Positions 42,430 through 52,601 of a DNA stretch of 64,000 bases are shown one piece after another; within the stretch, counting starts at the first letter, position 1; the number at the start of each line of letters is the position of its first letter. The notes under the pieces were generated by a model. The model had not been told where the DNA came from. It saw nothing but the letters and a program-made list of their open reading frames with translations, and did not search any database. The translations under genes were made by a program, and so were the position numbers. Source of the stretch: Adiantum capillus-veneris (Eukaryota; Streptophyta; Polypodiopsida; Polypodiales; Pteridaceae); contig CM043969.1 of NCBI GenBank assembly GCA_014529385.2, forward strand, positions 35,971,446 to 36,035,445, in the 5' to 3' direction.

Positions 42430-44788
42430 AAACACTTACAAAATCGGCCTCAAATGATGCCCATCCACCGCTCCCCAAGTAGTAGGAAAATGTTTCTCAA
42501 ACATGCACACAAGCTCCGCAGCATTTAGTTTGGCGAATGGTATGGAGTCTACGTTGATCTCCTTTTGTGAGATCCATTGCACCAGCTTTGCAAGTTTGTA
42601 GATTGTGTTACGGATGTCGAGAGACAAACATCCCTCAATGGCAACCGATAAAATAAACTGTAAAGTATGTGCAGCAATGATATTAAAGTCCACATTTTAT
42701 GCAATGATATTAAAGTCCACTATGAACATACCTGACACATTTTATGCCAATCGTGTGACTTCAAACCGGTAAGCTTTTCTTCTTTAGTAAAACACGTTTG
42801 GAGCGAGTGCATTATGCCAGTGGGGGTCCGCAAAGATCGAATGGTCTCTTTTACTTTGCGTTCTTGGGCTCTTGTGAAAATCCATGGTGCTTTAGGAAGT
42901 TTTATCAATCCATCAGACGCTGTTTGCGGCCAATATTGCTCCATACGATCCACATTTCTAAGGTCAACTCTGGCTCCCAAAGTATCTTTCTTGCCGGTCA
43001 GATGGTTCCATAGTAGATTACCCACATTCTTGAATATGTGCATTGGATCGAGCAAGTGATTGATCATGAGTCGGGGCCAGTATGGTAACTCGTACCATAG
43101 AGATAGTCTCTTCATCCCTGGAGGCAATCCGTCATCGCACATCTCCTTCTGCTCTAACCATGCTTGTGCAGACATCCTTGGTGGCTCTCTTCCCAAAAAG
43201 CCGTCGCGTAACACATGATTCTCTGGAAGATACGCTTGATGACCTTCGTAGATTTGCTTCTTCAGTGAGGGCGCCCTACGTGCATTCAGTCTAGGTGCAC
43301 ATGTGACACATGCTCTGTATCCGCTTGTTTGAAGCCCTGCATGTATACACATGATAATAGATCAACTATGGGAAAAAACAAGATTTACAGTGTCTGAGTG
43401 AGGAGTGTCAATAGATCACCTGAGCATTCTGTTAGCCCGGGATAGTCATGCATGGTCCACATTAGAATGCCTCTGATCAAAGCATTCCGTCGTCCTGTAT
43501 GTCGGCTCATATCCACCACCTCTATGCCAATCCACAATTGTTGTAGCTCTTCCAATAGTGAACGAAGATACACATCCATATTCTCCACTTTATATCGCCC
43601 TGGCACAATCAAGCTTAGCCATAGGGGCCCCTTCTTCGTAGTCAACCACGGGGGAATGTTGTAGTTGACGATGACAACGGGCCATACATTGTAAGATGTT
43701 GATCTTTGACCAAATGGATTTACGCCATCCATAGCCAGGCCTAAGCGCAAATTTTGAGCTTCCCTGGCAAAATCCGACCATGTTCCATCTATATGTTTCC
43801 AGGCTGCGCAATCTGCAGGAATTCGTAGCACACCATCCGAAGATTTATTCTCCTCATGGCATGATGCTAGGGCGGCCATGGACTTACATTCGAAGAAATG
43901 CTTGATGCGAGGAAGCAGAGGAAAATGTCGCAAAACCTTTTGTGGAATTTTTGTCCCGTGGAGATCTACTCGATATCTTTCGGAATCACATTTCGGACAC
44001 TTCTCCATCTCTATGTATTCCCCTCTGAAAAGAATGCAGTCATTAGGACAAGCGTGGATAGAATTGTAATCCATCCCCAAGTTTCGCAAAATCTTTCTTG
44101 CTTCATCTCGGGAATCTGGCATCACATTGTCAGCTGGTAGTATGTGCTCTTTAAGCAATCTACACAACATAAAAATACGATACAGTCGTGTAAAAATCTA
44201 TCAAATCATTATACATTTAGAGTTTTATTAAAGTAAACTAATTGTAATAGATCACCTAAAAAGCGCTGTGACGCTAGTGTCACTCCATCCAAACTTTGCC
44301 TGCATGTTGAGAAGAACTAGGAGTGCTTTCAATCTAGACATACGTGCTCCATTATACAATGGCGTATCGGCTTCACTTTTCATATCATCATAGATAAGCC
44401 TTTCTGAATCCATGATCGTCTCGATCATTTCATCAATCTCGGGCTCAAACATTGCCTCATTGGGAATGTGCTCTGCATGATCATCCCCCGAGCTATCAGA
44501 GGCTACATCTTGTGGCCTCACATATGCTGCTTGACCAAAGCGCCTGCGAACACGTCTATTGGGTTGCAAGATTGCTGCTTGTTGGCCAGCGTCAGAGTCC
44601 GACGAGTTATAATTGGCAACAACTCGATCTATAATAGATGGATCGAACTCGCCAAATTCGCGAACGTGCTGCAAAGAAACACGTCTTGTCCGTCGCACAG
44701 CATGCTTGCATTGATTACAAGGACATAAGACCCTCGTTGAAAGATAGGTGTTTCGGTTGGACGGTCCCACATCCTCGTCACTACTCAT
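42430..44788 (-). CDS. CACTA transposase (TNP2 type), four or more exons
   Basis: Starts at MSSDEDVGPSNRN (44788). Exons supported by sequence are 44788-44256, 44159-43420, 43336-42732 and 42657 to about 42430, with GT-AG introns of 96, 83 and 74 bp that keep the frame. Exon 1 has the cysteine-rich transposase-associated motif CPCNQCKHAVRR. Exon 2 has the TNP2 hallmarks HACPNDCILFRGEY, CPKCDSERYRVD, KVLRHFPLLPRIKHFF, LAMDGVNPFGQRSTSYNVWP and LWTMHDYPGLTECSG-like sequence. Exon 3 continues with GYRACVTCAPRL, LLDPMHIFKNVGNLLWNHL and GLKSHDWHKMCQ. Exon 4 resembles the DUF4218 start (FILSVAIEGCLSLDIRNTIY, VCMFEKHFPTTW). No stop interrupts exons 1 to 4. The frame closes near 42436. The enzyme would cut and join the element ends in the nucleus. 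Confidence 0.88.
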
Positions 44789-44850
44789 AATGAGGATAAA
44801 AATCTTATAACCTGGAAAATAAATTTAATATTCTATTGGCATTCTTTGTC

Positions 44851-44853
<3 letters not shown>

Positions 44854-44912
<59 letters not shown>
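44854..44912. repeat. CT dinucleotide microsatellite upstream of the transposase
   Basis: A CT run of about 59 bp located 66 bp upstream of the transposase start codon (on the minus strand, a GA run). A pyrimidine/purine tract in this position may be part of the leader or promoter. Confidence 0.95.
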
Positions 44913-44914
<2 letters not shown>

Positions 44915-45214
44915 CTCACATTCTCTAGTCATGTCCAATCCCCGCACACCTTGGTCTAGAGGTGCACGGAGATCAGAACCACCGGGTTATAATCTCGTCT
45001 TTATTGGTCAATACCTATATTTGTGGGTACAAGAAATCTACAGACCCACGTCTACATGATACTGCATGTAGTGGACAAAACCCCTTTGCCTATTCTCTAG
45101 CTGTAGCACTTCACAACATCTTAACATTTTTTCACAGTAGATCTTTTCACTGTTCGTCTAACTCTAAACCCTAAACCGTAAGTAATTCTTGCGTGGACTC
45201 GATCTAATGTAAAT

Positions 45215-46050
45215 AAGCGTAAATCTAACTAAAAATAAACCTAAATCTAATTTAACGTAAGTCTACATCTAACCTAATCTTTAACGTCTTTTGGGATAGT
45301 TTCCTACGACGTTAAAACTCTCTTCTTCTTGTGTGTGTGTGTGTGTGTGGGTAAACCTAAATAAACCTAAGTCTAATCTAATATAACATAAATCTAAATC
45401 TAACGTAAATTATGTTATATTAAAAACAAAGAACTAAACTAACAGGGATTATAAGAACCTTAAAACTGATTTAACACATAATTTTTCACATTACTCGGCA
45501 AGAGTTGCCATTCTCATCACTAAAGATGTGAGAGTTAACTTCCGGCAGTGACGCTGCCTCATCTCCATCCACATCTGACGACAGCAATTGGCCCTTTGGA
45601 CCATTCTTGCTCTTGTTACTAACTTTGAAGTTGCTGTTGAATGACTAGAGGTTGTCTAGATGGTCATTGTCGAGGATGTAGTGACTCTTGCCGCCCTGAA
45701 GATCCACCTTCTTCTCTATCTTCTGAAGACATTTCACCAGTACTTTTGGATCGACGGAGCCCACCATGAGTGAAGGCAGCAATACCCTATATTCCATTGA
45801 GGGCTTTCTTCACCCGCTTCATGCAGGCATCGCAGTCTATGGAGACCTAAATCTAATCTAATATAACGTAAATCTAAATCTAGCGTAAATAAACGTAAAT
45901 CTAATTAAAAATAAACCTAAATCTAATCTAATTTAACTTAAATAAACATAAATCTAATTTAACGTAAGTCTACATCTAACCTAATCTTTAACGTCTTTTA
46001 CGATAGTTTCCTACGACGTTATAACTCTCTTCTTCTTGTGTGTGTGCGCG
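45215..46050. repeat. Duplicated flank of about 150 bp around the captured gene fragment
   Basis: 45215-45345 and 45890-46045 share a long collinear stretch: AACGTAAGTCTACATCTAAC, then CTAATCTTTAACGTCTTTT, then TAGTTTCCTACGACGTT and CTCTCTTCTTCTTGTGTGTG. The sequence between the copies contains degenerate AACCTAAATCTAATCTAA repeats on both sides of the HIPP-like fragment. The arrangement suggests the fragment was brought in together with, or bounded by, a duplication. Confidence 0.8.
45486..45845 (-). pseudogene. Captured fragment of a HIPP-like heavy-metal-associated (HMA) domain gene
   Basis: Minus-strand translation gives IDCDACMKRVKKALNGI, then, one frame over, VGSVDPKVLVKCLQKIEKKV and DLQGGKSHYI. 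This is the shape of a plant heavy-metal-associated domain: a metal-binding C-x-x-C loop (CDAC) followed by V-K-K-A-L, and the VDP-K-L-V-K-L-K end typical of HIPP proteins. The middle strand of the domain is missing, and a stop (TAG) after NGI and another after LDNL break it. The remaining sequence (SNKSKNGPKGQLLSSDVDGD to a TGA at 45486) looks like the low-complexity linker of such proteins. It lies inside the CACTA element, so it is a transduplicated host fragment. HIPPs bind metals in the cytosol; this copy is not functional. Confidence 0.6.
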
Positions 46051-46075
46051 TGTGTGGATGTGTGTGCCAATAAAA

Positions 46076-46190
46076 AGAGATAAATGGTACAACCTTTCTA
46101 TCACCCATGCCAAGTATGATAGATTGGTTATGCCATTTCCCTCTTGAATAATAGGTCTTGAGTTCAACTCCTCGTCGGCTAGATCTTTAG
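46076..46190 (+). other. tRNA-like or SINE-like remnant (tentative)
   Basis: GAGTTCAACTCC near 46160 resembles an RNA polymerase III B box, and TAGATTGGTTATGCC about 35 bases upstream is loosely like an A box. The following CTCGTCGGCTAG resembles the end of a tRNA-derived SINE head. No tail or target duplication is visible. Confidence 0.25.
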
Positions 46191-46224
46191 GTCTTTTAAT
46201 TTTAATTAGTTTCCTACGACGTTA

Positions 46225-46489
46225 AATTAGTTTCTCTCTCTTTCTCTCTCAATGTGTGTGCATTTTTTTGTTTATGCATGTTTTCTCTCTCTTTTCCTCT
46301 CTCAATGTGTGCGTTTTTTGTTTATGCATGTTCTCTCTCTCTTTTCCTCTCTCAATGTGTGCGTTTTTTGTTTATGCATGCTCTCTCTCTCTTTTTCTCT
46401 CTCAATGTGTGTGTGCGTTCTTTGTTTATGTATGTGTGTGTGTGCGTTCTTTGTTTATGTATGTGTGTGTGTGCGTTTTTGTTTATGTT

Positions 46490-46527
<38 letters not shown>

Positions 46528-46534
46528 AACACTA

Positions 46535-46585
<51 letters not shown>

Positions 46586-46710
46586 AAGAGGGGAAGGGAA
46601 CATGAGAGTGAGGAGAGGGAAGGAGCATACCTGGCTCTCCTTCCTCTCCTCGTGTGTGTGTGTGTGTGTGTGTGGAGAACAAAGAGAGAGAGAGAGAGAG
46701 GGAGAGCATT
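46225..46710. repeat. Microsatellite and minisatellite cluster in the CACTA element
   Basis: Three consecutive units of about 50 bp share CTCTCTCAATGTGTGCG, TTTTTTGTTTATGCATG and CTCTCTCTCTTTT (46246-46400). They are followed by TC, GT and GA runs (46494-46524, 46535-46552, 46552-46575, 46652-46674, 46681-46705). All open frames here are low-complexity artefacts. Confidence 0.95.
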
Positions 46711-46735
46711 ACCTCATCCTTGATTGAGGGCGCCG

Positions 46736-46764
46736 AAAAACTCAGATCTGAGATCTGAGTTTTT
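46736..46764. repeat. Perfect 29-bp palindrome in the CACTA element
   Basis: AAAAACTCAGATCT and its exact reverse complement are separated by one G. It lies 142 bp from the right end of the transposon. Confidence 0.95.
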
Positions 46765-46793
46765 GGGCACTCTCTGTTATTTTTTTAGCCCAG

Positions 46794-46847
46794 CCGGCGT
46801 CGCTATGAGCGTCGCAAATAAATTTGCGACGCTCATAGCGACGCCGG
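46794..46847. repeat. Perfect 54-bp inverted repeat in the right subterminal region of CACTA
   Basis: Two 26-bp arms, starting CCGGCGTCGCTATGAGCG, are exact reverse complements around AA. Each arm contains the subterminal motif GCGTCGC, so the structure is a head-to-head pair of the element's own binding-site-like motifs. Confidence 0.95.
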
Positions 46848-46909
46848 GAATTTTTTTTTGAGCGTCGCTGTGTGAGCGTCGCTAATATGAATAGCCTCTT
46901 ATAGTGAAG

Positions 46910-47584
46910 GAGAGGGAGGAGTGTGTGTGAAAGAAGAAAATGATAAAGTGGAAGAGGGAGTGTGACTGCATAGCATGGGTAAACTGCGGTCCACCAATAA
47001 AATCATAGCTCACAGCTCGTAGCTCAAAACAATGTGAAAAACTTTGAGGTGAAAGTTCAGCTCACGATCTACAACTTTTGTTTGTATTACCTTTTCAAAT
47101 TCGGGGAGCATGTGATCTTTAAAAATTCAGGAAAACCGACTGTTTTTTCCACTGTACAAATTCCTTGTGAGGTCCTTCTTTGTATGATTCTTTTGAATAC
47201 CTCCAAGAGTGAGCTCCCCATGGTGCATGCATGCATGCCACATACCCTTGACCTTATTTGGTAGGTCTATAATTGAAGATATTATTGAGATCATGATATA
47301 AGTGAATAGTATAACTAAGAAAATCAAATATTGAGGGGTCTAAAAAAAATATTTACATGTCAAATATAAATAATATAGGTGGAAAAAATATAAAGGGGTC
47401 AAAATAAATCTCTCTCATTATAAGTCTACCATAAAAAGATGAATATTTTTGGTGGTCTAATTTATGAGAGTAATAGAGAATAAATGTAGGAAGGAAAAAA
47501 TGACAATAGTGAAAAAATATACACATAAATAAAACTAGTTTTTTTGGAATTTTATTGGGATGGAGTTACACTAGAAATTATTTT
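46910..47584 (-). repeat. 3' LTR remnant of gypsy-4, inner part
   Basis: Continues the LTR after the CACTA insertion, collinear with 51553-52235. It ends at TTATTTTTATATGG, where the LTR copy at 52235 goes on but this copy switches to protease-linker sequence. That marks an internal deletion junction. A 76-residue open frame (47034-47264) recurs in the other LTR (51676-51906) with one residue changed; I see no known domain in it. Confidence 0.88.
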
Positions 47585-48338
47585 TATATGGACCTACCTC
47601 TTCCAAACCCGGGCAAGAGGTCTCTTGGTTTTTTGGATTAAACCTTACCCCCATGACTTCGATGGAAGACTCCTCTTCAGTAATACTGTCGCTACTTTCT
47701 CCTTCTGAAGTTCTATCGGTCCAACCTTCCTCCGTCTCACTTTGAGATGATTCTTCATGGAGCTCCTCTTGGCGTTGCTCCTTCATGTCAAAGACAACCT
47801 TCTTATGATTGTCATTCCTGCAAATTAGCTTTCCACTCTCCCAATCCTGCAAAGCTCGCATTTTCATTAGCAATGGTCTCCCTAGGATAAATGGGTAACC
47901 ATTTCCTTTCGTAGACATAACATAAAAATCCACTGCCTTCTTAATGCCAAAGGCCTCTACAAAAACATTTTTACAAATTCCTACACACCTAGCTTTGCTA
48001 TTGTTTGCCATCTTGACTTTAATTTCAGATGTCTCATGGATGTGCATGCCTAGTTTTTGCATGAGTCCCTCTGTCATGATGCAAATTTGTGCACCCCCAT
48101 CCACTAGACCTTTCCTAACCAATCTTCCTTTGATGTAACAATCTAGCAAAGGTGTAATATCCTCATTCATTTCAGCATGTGCAATTTTTACAATAGGCAC
48201 ACTCTCTTTTACCTTTCTCCTAGTGCTAACTGCCTTTGTTAAATCCCTCCTAACATGTGGGCATAATGCAAGAAACTGAGGCCATGAGATATCAGGACCC
48301 TTACCTCTCATGTCTTCTAATAGTTTGTATGGAGCCAT
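47571..48338 (-). pseudogene. gypsy-4 aspartic protease region
   Basis: Open for 255 residues from MAPYKLLEDMRGKGP. The segment ISWPQFLALCPHVRRDLTKA is a common plant gypsy block before protease. The active site reads RLVRKGLVDGGAQICIMTEG, with D-G-G as in gypsy-3, and the second block is GYPFILGRPLLMKMRALQDW. An acidic linker follows (ESSQSETEEGW, TEEESS), as in gypsy-3, before the frame runs into the LTR-derived sequence and stops. Reverse transcriptase should come next but is deleted. A frameshift near 48330 separates this part from Gag. Confidence 0.85.
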
Positions 48339-49435
48339 ACCATGTCCAAGAGGGAAGTCTTGGAGATTGAAGTCTTTTCTCGTCCATGGTCACTTTGTGA
48401 TGTGACACCTTCTTTCTCTTTACCTTTTCCTCGGCCATGCTTAATGCCATTTGCTTCCATGTTAGCCTCATTTGAGTTTGTCACCTCTACCACATGCACA
48501 TTTGGGTCTGGCAAAGGTGGAACTCCTTCCACTCCTTGTGGAGGTGGTCTTGCTCCATTTGGCCTTTGTAGAAGCTGTGGTTGTTGACTAGTTCCTTCTC
48601 CTACATTCCTCATTGGGTAATTCAAGTTAGGTCTCCCTCGCTTCCCACGGGGCCAAGGACAATTATACATCCCATGTCCAGACTCACCGCAATTCCAACA
48701 TTGCAAGACTCTCCTAGGTCGTGAATCGCGCTCTTCAGACTTCTTTGCTTGTCCCTTTGGACCTACAACTTGTGCAAGGTGAATTGACAAGCTGCTTAAA
48801 GATTCATTTAACTTCTCAATCACTTCCTCCATTACCTCAGGAAGCTCCCTAGATGTTGATGCTTGTGACTTACCTTTGGGTCTAAGACCTTCTATTGGAA
48901 CCTCCCCCCTTAAGCACTTGAGTTTCCTATATTTCTCAGCAACCCTAGTTTCAGCTGCTTCAAAGGTAGCAGATACGCCGGCCTCAACTTTTATCTTAAG
49001 GTCAGGAAAGAGTCTGGCTATGAACCTCTCCTTCTTTAGGAACTCTGCACCATCACCAGGGTTAGCAACATTTCTCACCCATACAGCCCAAAGATGTAGA
49101 AACTCTTGCTTGTACAAGTAGTAGTCATCTTAGTCTTTTTTCTTATGAGAAACAATGTCTTGCCATAGCTTTTGAGTGTTTTGGGGATCAAAGAAGTATC
49201 TCTTGAAATGATTCACAACCTCCGTGTAATTCCCTTTAACTTCCTCAAGCAAAGAGTCAAACCAAGTGCTAGCATCTTTCCTAAGGACCACCTCAAACAT
49301 CTCTACACGTTCTTGATCAGTTACTATCCTCTTGATACGACAAGACATCTTGAAATTTGCTAAAAATAATTCTGCATCCTCTCCAGGCTCTCCAAAGAAA
49401 AGAGGATATCCGAACATTTGGCGTTGGGCCTCCAT
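48317..49435 (-). pseudogene. gag: gypsy-4 Gag
   Basis: Starts at MEAQRQMFGYPLFFGEPGED, followed by AELFLANFKMSCRIKRIV, STWFDSLLEEVKGNYTEVV and HFKRYFFDPQNTQKLW. A single TAA at 49130-49132 interrupts the frame, which continues unchanged to 48317 (YKQEFLHLWAVWVRNVANPG, FIARLFPDLKIKVEAG, FEAAETRVAEKYRKL). The zinc knuckle CWNCGESGHGMYNC is intact at about 48660-48701. A proline-rich tail follows. Apart from the one stop and the frameshift at the end, this Gag is nearly whole. Confidence 0.88.
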
Positions 49436-50047
49436 TGAATCGGTTTCAAAGTGACAACACGTTTTTGTTTTTCTTTCTTTAAAAATTTACACAATAATGT
49501 TTTCTAAATTTCAATCTATTCTACAACAAAATAAAAATATTCACATCAAATGACCTATGATAATCAATAAGAGGCAGGATGACAGGGTTTGGTGATGCGA
49601 GAATTTCTCCTACTCTTTGGGCACGAAAAATGAACACCATACATTGTTGAAAATGGATTTTTCTACTAATTGCAATGTTCATTCTAATGTGTGGAGTGAA
49701 ATGAAAGGGGAAAACCTCTATTCTTGGGCCATTATCCATGGTCTATGCATGACCTAATTCTTAAAACAAAACAAAAATATAGACGTCCAAACTAAGGTCG
49801 TACCTAATGAGAGGCAAAATGAAAGGATTTACTCATGCGTTTATCTTTTCCAACCTAAGAGGACCTAAAATTCTACGACTTACACGTTGAAATTGCAACT
49901 TAGTACTAACAATTATGTGTACCTTTTGCCTTGCAATGGGAATTAAGGGATCATACAAATTCTTGTGATTCATGCAAGATACTTGATTATGCTAAAGGTT
50001 AAGCCTTCACAAAAATACACAAGCCGTCCTCAGTGGGGGCACCAATT
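49436..50047 (-). other. gypsy-4 leader with primer binding site-like sequence
   Basis: Between the 5' LTR and gag. Next to the LTR end at 50048, the minus strand reads TTGGTGCCCCCACTGAGG (about 50028-50045), a primer site that shares 16 bases with element C. The remainder is AT-rich and non-coding. ORFs at 49521-49739 and 49965-50195 have no support. Confidence 0.65.
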
Positions 50048-52601
50048 TGAGGCCGTCCGTGGTGGGCAACAAGATGCGCGGCCTATAAACACCCTTCGAG
50101 GCTCCCGTGCTGCTCAATTGGGGCTGAGGCAAGCACAATCAGAGACAACAACAACCCACATCCAGAAACCAAACAAGAAAAGGGGCACCACCTAGTCGTA
50201 GATGCGAACTAGGACGCACATGATATCTCCTTGTACTCAAACGCACAAAGAGAGGGGAATGCAAGATAGCCACACACACCAAACATAAACATTCACCACG
50301 CCAGAGAGAGGTAAAGAGCACAAATCAACTTGAGCAACTCAGTCTTAGCCTTAAAGACTAGATGCACACAAAGCTTGATGAGAAATAGAGAGACAACACA
50401 AAACTTGACCTTGTTGCCAATGCACAAATTGTCTTAGAGTCATGGGAGCCCTCTCACCAAGCACCCTCTTACAATTGACCTTTTAGGCAAACAATTCAAC
50501 AAGCCCTCAAACCACCAAGCATGAAATGGCACAACAAACTTCAAGGACAATATACCTTCAACAACTTGATGAGCCAACTTATCAAGTCAATTTGGAGAGA
50601 AGAGTCGTAGTTGCAGCATACAATTGCACCCAAAACTATAAATCTTATTTATGCACAAGAGTAGGCTACCAGTGTGGTGAAGGGTATAGTATCACTCCAC
50701 TCCTCTAGATGGCATAACTAACCTTAAGCTTCTCCATGTACCTATGTGTAATGATGGAATAGAGCACTCACGATGCACACACTCTACACAACTAGGCTTG
50801 AAGAGTGGTGTGTTATGTGTTGATAATGGTGTGGTGTAGTGTGATCATGTGATGAATTACAAGGGAGAGAAGGGATCTATTTATAGGTTTTAGAAGCCCC
50901 TATTAGGATTAGGCCTAATCAAGTTTATTTGAAGGAATAAAAGATTATGCATATTTTTATTTTTTTAATGAGGGTGGGTTTCTCTTGTCCTTTGAGTCAC
51001 ATGGATGTGGGCTCAAAGGAAGAGAATTATTGAGGATGAAAGGAGAGAGGATTGAGTGAATAATTTGGGAGTGCCTACTCTAGTAGAGGGTGCATTTTAC
51101 AATAAGGTTAGTGGTTAGTAGTTAGTAATTATCACTAAAAAATATTTACAAAATCATTCACCAAATGGTGAGATATATGATGAGAAAAGTTAGAGAAGGG
51201 ATGAGCTTGTAAAGAGAGGTTGAAGCTTTGGAGAATTTGACATTCACCTCTTTACAACACCGGAAGAAGAAGCAGTCATCATGGCGAGGTAGCGCGTGTC
51301 GATGAAGCTATGTTATCTTCAAACCTTGGAAAATTCATGATAAAATACTTCATTTGCAGAGGTTATCCTTGGATTTTTTGAAGTTCTTTACAAAGCTAAA
51401 GAGAGTATGGTAATATGGACATATATGTAGAGAGAAAGGGGGACACATAGGGTGTAGAAATGCAGGATGAAGGCTATGGAGGTGTGAGAGATGTGGTAAT
51501 GGTGAAGAGGGTGAATTAGGACATGGGAGTTGCAGGTTTGGGAGTGGGAAGGAGAGGGAGGAGTGTGTGTGAAAGAAGAAAATGATAAAGTGGAAGAGGG
51601 AGTGTGGCTGCATAGCATGGGTAAACTGGGGTCCACCAATAAAATCATAGCTCACAGCTCGTAGCTCAAAACAATGTGAAAAACTTTGAGGTGAAAGTTC
51701 AGCTCACGATCTACAACTTTTGTTTGTATTACCTTTTCAAATTCGGGGAGCATGTGATCTTTAAAAATTCAAGAAAACCGACTGTTTTTTCCACTGTACA
51801 AATTCCTTGTGAGGTCCTTCTTTGTATGATTCTTTTGAATACCTCCAAGAGTGAGCTCCCCATGGTGCATGCATGCATGCCACATACCCTTGACCTTATT
51901 TGGTAGGTCTATAATTGAAGATATTATTGAGATCATGATATAAGTGAATAGTATAACTAAGAAAATCAAATATTGAGGGGTCTAAAAAAAATAGTTACAT
52001 GTCAAATATAAATAATATAGGTGGAAAAAATATAAAGGGGTCAAAATAAATCTCTCTCATTATAAGTCTACCATAAAAAGATGAATATTTTTGGTGGTCT
52101 AGTTTATGAGAGTAATAGAGACTAGATGTAGGAAGGAAAAAATGACAATAGTGAAAAAATATACACATAAATAAAATTAGTTTTTTTGGATTTTTATTGG
52201 GATGGAGTTACACTAGAAATTATTTTTATATGGAATAAAGACTATGCAAAATGTAAGAAAAAATATGGTAATGATGAGTCAATGTACATAGCATAAATAA
52301 CACACACCTAAGTATAAATATTTAAATAAATATCAAAATAATTATGAAAAATCATTTTATTTAGGCCCTATATACAATAAAATATTTACACACAAATGGG
52401 CCATAATATACTTTTTTTTTTGTGCCTCAAATAGCCCAGTGACTAGCTAATTGAGGGTTTTTAAGAAGATATGGGAAAAGTCCCCTAACTCACACACGCC
52501 TATGTACAGTGAAATGGTAGGAATAACCAAAATGTTTGAGTGATTTGATAGGGTGAGGTAGCTTACTATGGAAATTATGGAAAGCCGAAAAACGGCTATC
52601 A
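50048..52601 (-). repeat. 5' LTR of gypsy-4, uninterrupted
   Basis: About 2554 bp, starting TGAGGCCG and ending CGGCTATCA on the plus strand, so the ends are roughly inverted. The first 467 bp and the last 366 bp have no counterpart in the 3' LTR remnant. The segment 50515-52235 matches the 3' LTR and supplies the CACTA empty site. The outer end borders satellite block 3. Confidence 0.75.

Larger units (their letters stand above)
41503..46906 (-). mobile_element. CACTA (En/Spm) DNA transposon, complete, 5404 bp
   Basis: The ends are CACTACAAGAGG and, on the other strand, CACTATAAGAGG (11 of 12). A 3-bp target duplication AAG flanks it (41500-41502 and 46907-46909), the size known for CACTA elements. 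The empty site GGGAGTGGGAAGGAGAGGG is preserved in the other LTR of gypsy-4 (about 51540-51558). Subterminal regions carry many copies of a GCGTCGCTA-like motif in both orientations. It contains a spliced TNP2-type transposase gene on the minus strand, a captured fragment of a HIPP-like gene and microsatellites. No TnpA-like second gene was found. Confidence 0.97.
40455..52601 (-). mobile_element. gypsy-4: Ty3/gypsy element, pol deleted, 3' LTR carrying a CACTA insertion
   Basis: A minus-strand element. The 5' LTR is at 50048-52601 with a primer-site-like sequence just inside (about 50029-50044). The leader is 49436-50047 and gag-protease is 47571-49435. The 3' LTR survives as 40455-41502 plus 46910-47584, split by the CACTA element. 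The 3' LTR matches 50515-52235 only. Its outer end is missing at a CCAAGC shared with the satellite. Its inner end, together with all of reverse transcriptase, RNase H and integrase, is deleted at about 47584. The element sits between satellite blocks 2 and 3. Confidence 0.8.

Noticed and set aside
45160-45180. Telomere-like AAACCCTAAACC motif
   Set aside because: Only one or two units are present, not an array.
46252-46723. Open frames of up to 155 residues, rich in S, L, C, V or R, E
   Set aside because: They are translations of CT, GT and GA microsatellites in several frames at once.
47034-47264. A 76-residue frame found in both gypsy-4 LTRs
   Set aside because: The two copies are nearly identical because they are LTR duplicates, so shared openness is not independent evidence; no domain is recognisable.
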